Of a stretch of 64,000 bases of DNA, positions 55,657 through 64,000 are shown piece after piece. Origin of the DNA: Anniella stebbinsi. Taxonomy: Eukaryota; Chordata; Lepidosauria; Squamata; Anniellidae. Position 1 is the first letter of the stretch; every line of letters begins with the position of its first letter. The position numbers were made by a program, and so were the translations under genes. A model generated the notes under the pieces. The model ran no database searches, was not told where the DNA came from, and worked only from the letters and a program-made list of their open reading frames with translations. The stretch is taken from the NCBI GenBank assembly GCA_029215795.1, contig JARDYH010000006.1:23699501-23763500 (forward strand). Reading direction: 5' to 3'.

Positions 55657-56797
55657 GTGAGATATACAGTATGTCACTTGCTTAAATATTATTATAGATC
55701 AAGTGGCACACCGCTCTCACTCAGATTGAAGCCTGCACATGAATGGGGTAAACACAACAGAGGATTAATTTGAGTTTGAATGAGATTTTAATTTTCTGGA
55801 GTAATCTGATGTTGCTCTTGATTGTACAGGTAATAAAAGGAGAGAAGCAGGTTCTCAGAATGCTAAGAATATTTTATTTCCAAGCCCAACACGTTTTGGC
55901 CTATGTTGTTTTTTAAAGGCTTTCTTCATGGGGTTGATAAGAGATGTCTTCAGAAATACTCTTAACAGGATGATAGTCTCCTACGATAATTACTGGTGAC
56001 TGGGTAACTATCATAGGAGACTATTATCCTATTAAGAGTATTTCTGCAGACATCTCTTATCAACCCCCTGAAGAAGGCCTTAAAAAACAACATAGGCTGA
56101 AATGCGTTGGGCTTGGAAATAAAGTATTCTTAGCATTCTGAGAACCTGCTTCTCTCCTTTTTTGCCCTGAGTTGGATGCTCTCCTCATTTTCGTTTTTTG
56201 TACAGGTAATAAAGCCTATAAATCAAATCAGTATGGATCTAGAAGTTGAAAATCCTTGGCATCAACACTCTGTGGGCTAGAAAAAGGGTCTTCTCCTTAC
56301 ATCTCTCTGTTTACTCTATACCATTATAGAATTGTAAACCGATGGTTAGGCAAGATCTAAAAGAGGGCAGAATTGCTGAATTCCCCAAATAAAATAAATA
56401 GTTATTAGAAAAATGGTTCACTGCACAATTTATGAAGCCAAGAACAAGTATGAGGGGCAGATACTCCCTCTTCCCCTTGCTTACTGCTTTGGTGCTTCAT
56501 TTCTGGCATGTATTCAACAAAGTTCCCTGTTACATCTGAATCGGAGAACTGTCTTAATGTCAAACTAATCAGCCAAGATCATATCCATGGTTTATAAGGC
56601 CTGGAATGATCATTCAAATTAAGGCAATTTACTTAATACGGAGATTTCTTGAGTCAATATAGTACAAAATATTGAATAATCCTTTATAGAATACACTTAT
56701 ATAAAGCCTACCTTATTGCCATGCCATTACAGCTGTAACCATTGAAGTAAAATTCCGCATTTGATACTGATATATAATGTGAATATTTTTTCCACAG
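55657..56797 (+). other. 1.1 kb intron with inverted insertion
   Basis: About one third (55838-56197) is the inverted-repeat insertion listed separately. The rest is AT-rich with nothing recognised. The acceptor is tttccacag. Confidence 0.85.
55838..56197. mobile_element. Inverted-repeat retroelement insertion, Penelope-like candidate
   Basis: The 16-bp sequence TTGTACAGGTAATAAA flanks the insertion at 55822-55837 and 56198-56213, a target duplication of retroposon size. The insert is a near-perfect palindrome. The left arm (aggagagaagcaggttctca ... tagtctcctacgat) is mirrored by the right arm (ataggagacta ... tgagaacctgcttctctcct), around a short loop near 55995. The right arm then extends into ccctgagttggatgctctcc, ending in T-rich sequence. 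Both arms carry 'ttgggcttgg' and a ctgaagaaggcc...gaaa motif reminiscent of hammerhead cores in Penelope-like elements. Assignment is tentative. Confidence 0.6.
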
Positions 56798-56972
56798 TCT
56801 AGAGAAGAGAGTAGAAAGCAGGCCCTTGCAGCAAAAAGAGAGAAGAGAAAGGAGAAAAGGAAGAAGAAGAAAGAAGAACAGAAACGAAAACAGGAGGAAG
56901 ATGAGGAGCACAAACCTAAGGAAATACTAGAGTTACAAGAAGATGAAGATGAAGAGGAGAATGATGATGATG
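56798..56972 (+). CDS. ANKHD1: ANKHD1 exon L (charged coiled coil)
   Basis: Acceptor tccacag and donor gtgagg; it starts in phase 0 and ends on one base of a Val codon. It encodes SREESRKQALAAKREKRKEK, RKKKKEEQKRKQEEDEEHKP, then an acidic run (EDEDEEENDDD). The switch from a Lys/Arg-rich helix to an acidic tail is the typical nuclear-localisation-like and coiled-coil segment of MASK proteins. Confidence 0.94.
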
Positions 56973-57832
56973 GTGAGGGACTAATTCTCCCTCCCATTCA
57001 ACTAATAGATGCATGTTTTGTTTAGAAACTTAGTATAATATTTTCTGATGTAATACTTTGTTTGTTTAAACTGCAAAGTGAAAAGGGTTTTTTTCAAGTA
57101 TTCTGCTAATGATTGCAGTTATTTCTAGTTCTTAAATATGACAAACTATCTCAGTCATGTATATTCTAAAGGATACATTCTTCACATTCATTCCTTATTA
57201 CTTCTCTTTATTTTCCCTCTCCACATCCCAGTCAAAATGTAGATTGTAAATTTCTTGCATAATATTGTTTTGTGAAATAATATGGATACCCATGGTGGGT
57301 TTCTCGGTATGTTCCAACCTATGACTTCTTGTCCAAGCTACCATCCTTTGCGAGCCAGAAGTCTCTTGCTCTCTTAAATAATTCTTTCAATTTCCCCCTT
57401 CATACCTAGTAGTGCCTCCTCAGAACACACATGGCCTGGCCTATTTTTTATATAATCCTCTCTTTAAAGTCTCATGTTCAAATCCTCCTCCTTGTTTGAA
57501 ACTTTGATTTAACTACTTGGTCCTCAACTTCATTGTCAATATTCAGATTATAATGTCCCATCTTACTTAACATTTGTTACTCTATGAAATACCAAATAAG
57601 TTGATGCTGTATAATTTATGATCAAAAGAATACCAACAGGTACGTCATCTGTTCCCATTCAAACAGTTAATAAAATAAAATATTTGCTTTAAAAATAGGT
57701 AAGACCAGAAAGCTAAAAACCTGGTCAGACTTAAAAGAAAGCATTCCAACTTGGACATCATGGTACAAACTGTTCTGAAAAATTAATGTTCTGACTTACA
57801 GTTATGTCTTTTTTCATTCACATTTGTTTCAG
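56973..57832 (+). other. 860-bp intron
   Basis: AT-rich with no repeat or other feature recognised. The acceptor is tttgtttcag. Confidence 0.8.
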
Positions 57833-58289
57833 TTGATCAAGAAGTTCCTTTAGAGCCTCCAAGTGCAACCACTACAACTACTATTGGAATATCTGCAACA
57901 TCAGCTACTTTCACAAATGTTTTTGGGAAGAAGAGAGCCATCGTGGTAACAACTCCCAGCACAAATAGAAAAAATAAGAAGAATAAAACAAAAGACACGC
58001 CTCAAAATGTGCAGATAATTTTGCCGGACCAGCATATAACTCTAGCCCAGCAAAAAGCAGATAAAAATAAAATCAATGGAGAGCCAAGAGGTGGTAGTGC
58101 TGGTGGGAATAGTGATTCTGACAATGTAGATAGCACAGATTGCAATAGTGAGAGTAGCAGTGGTGGTAAAAGCCAGGAACTGAATTTCACTATGGAGACA
58201 CACTCTTCAGGCGATAGGCGATATGCCTCTGTACTGCTCCCTTCTCAGGAAGACAAGACTAACACCTCAGTTTCCAAAGTGCAAACCAG
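57833..58289 (+). CDS. ANKHD1: ANKHD1 exon M (Ser/Thr-rich linker)
   Basis: 457 bases. It completes Val (G|TT), then DQEVPLEPPSATTTTTIGIS, FGKKRAIVVTTPSTNRKNKK, the diagnostic QQKADKNKINGEPRGGSAGG, NSDSDNVDSTDCNSESSSGG and, near the end, LLPSQEDKTNTSVSKVQT with two bases of Arg before gtgagt. It is low-complexity, predicted disordered and rich in potential phosphorylation sites. The NKINGEPRGG and SESSSGGKSQELNF stretches identify ANKHD1 rather than ANKRD17. Confidence 0.95.
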
Positions 58290-59124
58290 GTGAGTAATTA
58301 AGTCTGTCTCCTAGGCTACTTAAAGCTGTTCATGGGTCTTTCTCATACTAGCTTGATATAGAAATGTTTCCAAATGCAAACCTTTTGGTCTCTCAATCTG
58401 AGTAATTGAAGACTTGGAAGATTAGAAGCTTAAGTGAATTAGAAATTGTTTTATAGATCCCCAAATTAAAACTGATAAAAGAACCAGTTTGGCCCTATCC
58501 CTGCCTCTGATCAAAAATAAAGCCAAGATGGATAAGTAAGTTACCTTACCAAGGCCAGATTTACAAATGTTTCCCATCCCCCCGGCTAGAGGTAAAAGAT
58601 GGGAGAGGGAGCATGCAAGGAAGCACAATGATACGATCCTCTCACTTGCACAGCCTCCCTTCCACTCTTTCAGCAGTGGGTGGGGTAGACAGACAAGTTG
58701 TACCTCCTTTGTGTTTTGCTCCTTTCCTCTTCCCTGGCATGTGTATATGTTCTGTTCCAGTTCCATCTTGTCTTGAGCAGCAGACTAGAAAAGAGAAGAG
58801 CCTTTGAACCAGATGGTAGTACTCTTTGGCTAGATTTGGCCTCGGAATCACTAGGTTTAATTTTCAGTGTAAAATGCTGGTGGCTGGTATGTAAAAGTTA
58901 TTTAATGTGCTTTCGTGCATCCTTTGAAGTTGTCTGAACGAAGAATCACATCTATTGTTAAATACTTCTAACCATAGGTGCAGTAAAATCCATAATGAAA
59001 TATAGTTGCAATCAAATTATATCCTCCAATCGCATGACTTAATAGTCTTATGAGAAGGGGCTTGGTTATTTGATAGTAACTTGCTGATTATGTTGCTTGG
59101 TTCTGCCCTGTGTCTTTAATTCAG

Positions 59125-59470
59125 GGTGAGGAACCTCTTTCAGCCCAAGGACCTAAATCAGTCTTGGAGACTCTCTACAGGGACAATTCCAGTGGTGGCT
59201 GGAGCCAAAGGCAAAACAAACAAAAGAATAAAATATCAAAAAGTATCAGCATACTTTAGCTTAAAGTTCTTACTGCCAGTAACTAAGGCTTAGGAGAGGC
59301 ATTTCAGCTTTTTTGAATGGGAAAAAAAATCAAAAACTGGAAAACCACCAAATGATCGGTAGAAATAATAAATAGAAGTGGCCAGGAAAGGGGGCATGAC
59401 CGTTTGGGGGACCCCAAAGAGCTGGATTGGGACCCAAGAGGGTCAAGCCTGAGGTTTCCCGTCTCTGCTT
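59125..59470 (+). repeat. Dispersed repeat, 'gaacctctttcagcc' family (copy 2)
   Basis: Colinear with 38783-39115 (see that entry): ggaacctctttcagcccaag, actttagcttaaagttctta, catttcagctttttt, ggaaaaccacca, gggggcatgacc. Confidence 0.6.
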
Positions 59471-60683
59471 TGAAGAAACAAAATGGTGTATGAATTTGCA
59501 GACTTCGCAGATGCCTATAAAGTAGTTTATATTCAATGATAAACCTTGGTCATTCAGGCCCAAATGCAGATGGGGAGGATGGAGTGCCTGGAACCAGCAC
59601 AAGTGATCCACTTTGTCCTGGTCCTGTATTGTCTTATGACGCATCTGAGTCTTCATGTTTTGATAAAGGAATCTTCCTGTGAATTGTCCCAGGCCAGTTT
59701 GCTGCTTACATAAGTAGCTGGCAAGATGGGTTAAATCAGGAGAGGGAGCCCTCTTCTAGCAGTAAAGTTAGAAGGTTTCATAAGGCAATACAGGGCCAAG
59801 ACAACATGGGGCATCTTTGTTGACCGAGGAAAAGTGTGGGTGTATGGAGGGTAAATTGTAAGCAAGCACAGTTCGTGATAATGAGCAACATCACTTATCA
59901 TGGGACATGTCAGCTGAGGCAGCAATCTTAGCTTCCTGGCTTTGTGGAGCTTGAGCCAAGATGAGAATCATGATTCTCAAATATTGAGAAGAACTGTGGA
60001 TAGAGGAGACTGTCCTCTGCAGGCACTCACCCTCAACATGTACACATCAGTGAGAACTGTGAGGGAGTAGAAAGCTCATCCCCACTTCCCGTCTTCTCGT
60101 GTAGACCTTACACAATATGAGAATGATTGAATAGGGCCTGATGCTCACAACCATATTAATGTGCATATGTAGCGTGTGGAACACACATTAAGTTTAACAT
60201 GCTAATATACCCCGTGAGATATGATCCCTTTCCCAGCACACAGAAAGAGTCCCAATCCATGTAGTAACATGTAGTGTCACCTTATGAGGTCACATTTCAT
60301 AACCAAAGGAAAAGGCATCGCACATAGAACCCTTCTGTAATAGAATTTCTCTGAAAACACTGGAGTACAGGCAGCATTCTTGCTTCAGAGTGTAACTGAA
60401 CATGCCTTGAGGTTACTCTGCCAACAGTTGCTGCCAGAGGCTTTCATGAGGAGGAAAAAACTTAACTTTTGGAACTGTTGTTCAGAACTTCATCAAACCA
60501 ATGAAAGGCACATCTCAACAAATCTCAACAAATCTGAATAACGTACATCAGTAGTTTTCACCAAAATGTGAAAGAAATGTGATATGCCAGGTAGACTGGG
60601 GTAAAAAGAACAGCTTGGAGTAAAAAGTTAAAATGGTGTCAGTTTTCAGCACTTTTTAATTTGCTGTATGTGTAACAATTTTT

Positions 60684-60752
60684 CATAGAATTGTAAAGTT
60701 GGAAGAGGCCTATAAGGCCATCTAGTCCAACCCCCTGCTCAATGCAGGAGTT
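60684..60752 (-). mobile_element. CR1 LINE 3' end, antisense (short)
   Basis: catagaattgtaaagttgga, 'ggccatctagtccaaccccc' and 'tgctcaatgcagga' match the antisense CR1 tail also found at 32317, better preserved here. Confidence 0.8.
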
Positions 60753-61789
60753 TTTATCAAATAACGGATACCAAGTATTACATTGTTAGCTAAACAGGTT
60801 TCATTTTTATAAGCAGTAGAACTTTGAGGCTTATAATGGCAGAGCCTCTTTTTTACGAATCACCTTAACTATAGGTGCACTCTTGTGCCACTTTAACACA
60901 TACCTCTATGTTATGTTCCAGAGACTTTTATTGATAAACCCTTGATTGTAAAGGTATGTTTACATTATGAAATTGTGTTGGTTTTATACCATAGTTTCCC
61001 CCAAAGAATTTTGGGAACTGTGGTTTGACTTTGATGAGAAAAGTCTACATGAGATCATAAATTCCCTTGCAGAGCTACATTTCTCAGAGTTTCCAGGGAA
61101 TAGGGAATGATTTAAGCCTGTAGTGTCAACACATCCTAAGTTGAGATCTTAGGATGTTTTGGAGATGATCATTCTCTAACTAAGAAATGCCATTTCTAAT
61201 TTCACCAGAAACTATGCTAATGGAACTGTTCGGAGTTGTACCATGTAAATATTTTAGAGAGATCTTGTTGTGCATTGTTAATTTGGTGGTCTAGTCTGAG
61301 TTTGAATTTGCACCTTTGCAACTCAGTGGGTCAGAGAGTAAAGTATGACCAATGTAAAAGACCACAGACCCAAAATTTAATTTGAAACAGATTAATTAGC
61401 TTATTCATATACAATGAAAGTAATATGATCTTCTTATAGAAGATAATATACATGATTATGATGATGAATGGTTAGAAAACAGCATAACAAAACAATCAAT
61501 AAAGCAATGAAACAATATAAATGGTTTAAGAATGGTATTGAAATGACATTAACAAGGGCAGCAGAATGGGAGGATAAATAAATGGACAGAAATGGAATGT
61601 GGTGAAGTATGTGTACTACCCCTCACTAAAAGTGATCCAGAAGTGCTTTTATAATGATCAGAAATGGGATCATATCATATCTGAAGTATTTATGCCATTT
61701 TGCTAATGACGCACAATAGGACATGTTCACTCCACTTTATCCACAATCTTTCGAGGGCAAGAAGACGCGAATGCTCCTTTCATTGGGCT

Positions 61790-62060
61790 GGTTCTCGTGA
61801 TTGAACAGCCTACCATGGCTTATTTAAGCCACAGTGGGTTGTGGTGCATATTGGCAACCATTTTGAGTATTCACCATGTGTCATGCGAACCTGGGGAGTG
61901 GGGGTTGTGGGCATAACCTATGGCCTGTTCTAGGGTAATGCAAGGATTGTTTAACCCTCGCAACACCCCCCACTGCACGGGCTTGCACGACATGACAAGC
62001 CATGGCCAGGCAGTGAATATTCAAATTCCACCCAGCCCACGACACAGCCCACCATGGCTA
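61790..62060. mobile_element. Hairpin MITE, family 'accattttgaatatgc' (second copy)
   Basis: accattttgagtattcacca (about 61857) pairs with 'ggcagtgaatattcaaat' (about 62010). 'aaggattgtttaaccct' is the complement of gggttaaacaatcctt in the copy at 18350. 'catggcttatttaagccaca' at the left edge is itself a small palindrome. Confidence 0.5.
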
Positions 62061-62693
62061 GGAAGTTACAGGGTTCTTTCTTGGTGCATGTGTGTTATAC
62101 TTGGGGCAGATCCATCATGGCAAAAGTTGGTAGTTTTTAGCTCTAGGACAATGTTTTCGCTCTTTTGATCAACGTTCTGTGCAAGCACAGAACCCATATG
62201 CATGGCTGTACGGATATCATTTTAAAACACCAGTTACATGTAAAACTGTTCATCTTGTCTCTGATGAAAAGTTATTCCACCTGCTTTGTGTGTACCTAAT
62301 GTAACTGTTATCTCAAAGCTAACTTTATATACTCTGCCATGAAGTATTTTCAAGCAAGTGGTCATAAACTTTTACCCAAATAAAATTTCTGCTTGAACAT
62401 TACCCACTGAATTCCTCCTTATGTGTTATGAGTCCTGTAAGGATCCCACTGGGAGTTTTCAGTTTTGAAATCATTTCCTGGTGTTGATCACAATTTGTAT
62501 CACTGGATTACATGGGATTCAACAATTGGAATAGAGTTTTTAATAGTAACAAAAATGTTGCCTACAAAGCTGTATCTTATTTTCATGTCACTTTTTAACT
62601 ATCCTTTGTATGTTTTGTATTGATTTTGCTGGTCTGTGACCGTAATAAATGATTGTTGGATTGAATTAATTATTAAACCATATTTGTTCCTAG

Positions 62694-62840
62694 ACTTGAA
62701 GGTGAAGCTAACCCAAACTCCTTAACAACAAGTTATAAATCTGTGTCTCTGCCTCTGACATCTCCAAATATAAAGTTGAATCTGACTAGTCCAAAAAGAG
62801 GCCAAAAAAGAGAAGAAGGCTGGAAAGAAGTAGTGAGAAG
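62694..62840 (+). CDS. ANKHD1: ANKHD1 exon N (pre-KH segment)
   Basis: 147 bases. It completes Arg (AG|A), then LEGEANPNSLTTSYKSVSLP, LTSPNIKLNLTSPKRGQKRE, EGWKEVVRR, with two bases of the next codon before a gtacat donor. LNLTSPKRGQKREEGWKEVV lies directly N-terminal to the single KH domain, whose GxxG-containing exon must follow beyond the window. Confidence 0.95.
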
Positions 62841-64000
62841 GTACATTGTTTCCCTTAAGTCTCATGAAATGGAGTCTAAGCCTTTTATATGAATTTAATT
62901 GGTTTCTGTCAAATTAGGGTGAGGGTTTGAATGAATACTGATGGTAGATTGTGGAGCATGGATGTTTATGGAACAGTGCCATGGGAGAGCACTTTTCTAA
63001 TTTAATAAATATTTAGCATTTGCTAACCTTGTTCATATCCAGTGCCAGTACATTGGTTTACATGCAGTGGGATGTAGGAGCATTATGTACTCTCCCCTAC
63101 TACATATAGAAACTTCAGTGCTTTAAAATAGGTCTTTTTTTGCCACTGTGCTGCTGAATTTCAGCGGCAGAAAAATTCTTGCTTTTAAAATGAGGCTTTT
63201 CTTACCCCACATCCAGTGCCGCCAATTTTCAGTGGCAATGGAAAGCTACAGAAAAGGCCAGAGAGGCTGCATGTGGCAGGGGGAGCAAGGGGCATCTCTG
63301 CTTTAATCTATGAAATTGTAAGAGTGTTCCTTAAATCCTGTTGAAATTGGTAGGAAATAAGCATAACTGTTCTATTGGTTTCAGTAGGGCCAAAATGCAC
63401 TACTGTCTGAATTGCACCTGTCAGATTGGTTATGTTTATCATTCGGGTTTTGTCAGACATGCTAGAGTTTTTTTTAAAACTCTTGTGAAAATTATTTAGA
63501 TTTAATTAGTTTAGAACATAACTAGAGATTGCGCTGGGAATACCTAGTGTTCCATTTGTGGAGCTAAGCAGATTTGGGGCTTCCCTATACCTGGCCTGGA
63601 AACCCCATGTACAGTTCCCAGAACCTTTAGAGAAAAATGAGGAAAATATAAATGTAACCAATGAAATTGGATGATGTGAGAGCATTTTCTTGGGGATGAA
63701 TATGTGCAGTTCTTTCCACCTCTTGTCTATGACATATTGTACACCTATTCCTTCCCCATGACTGAAAATGTATTTTCACCCTTGGCAGGCAAGTAGGCAG
63801 AGTTTTAAAAGACCCTTCGCCTAGCAACTCTCTGCAATCAACACCAATTGAACAATTTCAGCTGCAGAGAGGAGGGCGGTGCTGTTCAGGAGCGAAAAGG
63901 TATTGGGGCGCACTCAAGCTGCTACCGTTTTGTATCGGAGTGGAGAGGGAGTTATGATTAGTCTGTAGATGAGGTTATGACAGACAGTGTGGTGTATTGG
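62841..64000 (+). other. Intron downstream of exon N (partial)
   Basis: No further coding exon is visible up to the window end. 63120-63300 belongs to the 'caaattttggtggcaat' repeat family seen at 53620. Otherwise nothing recognised. Confidence 0.75.

Larger units (their letters stand above)
58290..62693 (+). other. 4.4 kb intron
   Basis: It contains a dispersed repeat (59125-59470), an antisense CR1 tail (60684-60752) and a MITE-like hairpin (61790-62060). 58290-59120, 59480-60680, 60760-61780 and 62070-62690 show nothing I can name. The acceptor is ttgttcctag. Confidence 0.8.
2159..62840 (+). other. ANKHD1: ANKHD1 gene body, internal part (14 exons)
   Basis: ANKHD1/MASK1 is a large cytoplasmic and nuclear scaffold protein with two ankyrin-repeat blocks and one KH RNA-binding domain. 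It is known from the family to act in Hippo/YAP and receptor tyrosine kinase signalling. The 14 exons listed separately join in phase into one open frame of 2,933 bases. They encode, in order, an inter-block linker, a coiled coil, about ten ankyrin repeats, a second coiled coil with a Lys/Arg/Glu-rich tract, a Ser/Thr-rich linker and the pre-KH segment ending in GWKEVVRR. I chose ANKHD1 over its paralogue ANKRD17 because of linker signatures such as QQKADKNKINGEPRGG and SPNIKLNLTSPKRGQKREEG. The first ankyrin block, the KH domain and both gene ends lie outside the window. Confidence 0.95.

Noticed and set aside
56713..56997. Minus-strand Ser/Phe-rich ORFs opposite exon L
   Set aside because: Complement of the Lys/Glu-rich ANKHD1 coding tract.
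2159..62840. ANKRD17 (paralogue) as identity of the host gene
   Set aside because: The ankyrin repeats alone could fit both. The linkers in exons B, M and N (QQKADKNKINGEPRGG, SPNIKLNLTSPKRGQKREEG, KCHQCVETIVKAKDQQ) fit ANKHD1 and not ANKRD17.

Overview
The window is vertebrate genomic DNA. It covers a central part of one spliced host gene on the + strand and a dense set of transposable elements, all of which lie in that gene's introns. The gene is ANKHD1 (multiple ankyrin repeats, single KH domain; MASK1). Fourteen consecutive coding exons can be placed with GT/AG boundaries. Their phases agree throughout, giving 2,933 coding bases (about 977 codons) with no stop or frameshift. The repeat content (L2-clade and CR1 LINEs, DIRS tyrosine-recombinase retrotransposons, a possible Penelope-like insertion, many palindromic hAT-like MITEs, and a LINE tail with the 'agagcttcggctat' signature) points to a squamate or other lepidosaur reptile. 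That taxonomic call is inference.

Layout. 1-2158 is intron. Exon A (2159-2261) is followed by a 21.4 kb intron holding L2 LINEs (one with most of ORF2), a decayed DIRS element (10775-15438) and MITEs. The large coiled-coil exon B (23618-24361) precedes a 9.8 kb intron with antisense L2 tails and microsatellites. Exons C-I (34210-42181) carry a linker and the second ankyrin-repeat block. The intron between E and F holds a 2.4 kb TA-flanked DNA transposon with a very GC-rich core.

The intron between I and J (42182-53214) contains a stack of nested elements. A broken DIRS copy (42870-44949 plus 51687-~51790) was invaded by a 417-bp hAT-like element, which left a duplicated target site. It was also invaded by a second, structurally complete DIRS (44950-51686). 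That second DIRS was in turn invaded by a 786-bp solo LTR with a CTCAC target duplication. The complete DIRS shows the classic architecture: inverted terminal repeats, Gag-like ORF, RT-RNase H-methyltransferase-like ORF, overlapping tyrosine-recombinase ORF, and an internal complementary region joining both ends.

Exons J-N (53215-62840) encode the end of the ankyrin block, a coiled-coil and highly charged segment, and a Ser/Thr-rich linker. They stop just before the KH domain, which must lie beyond the right edge. The intron between K and L contains a head-to-head inverted insertion with a 16-bp target duplication.

The host gene appears intact and functional. None of the transposable elements looks able to move by itself, although the recombinase frame of the younger DIRS is still open with its catalytic tetrad. 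No tRNA, rRNA or CRISPR signal was seen.
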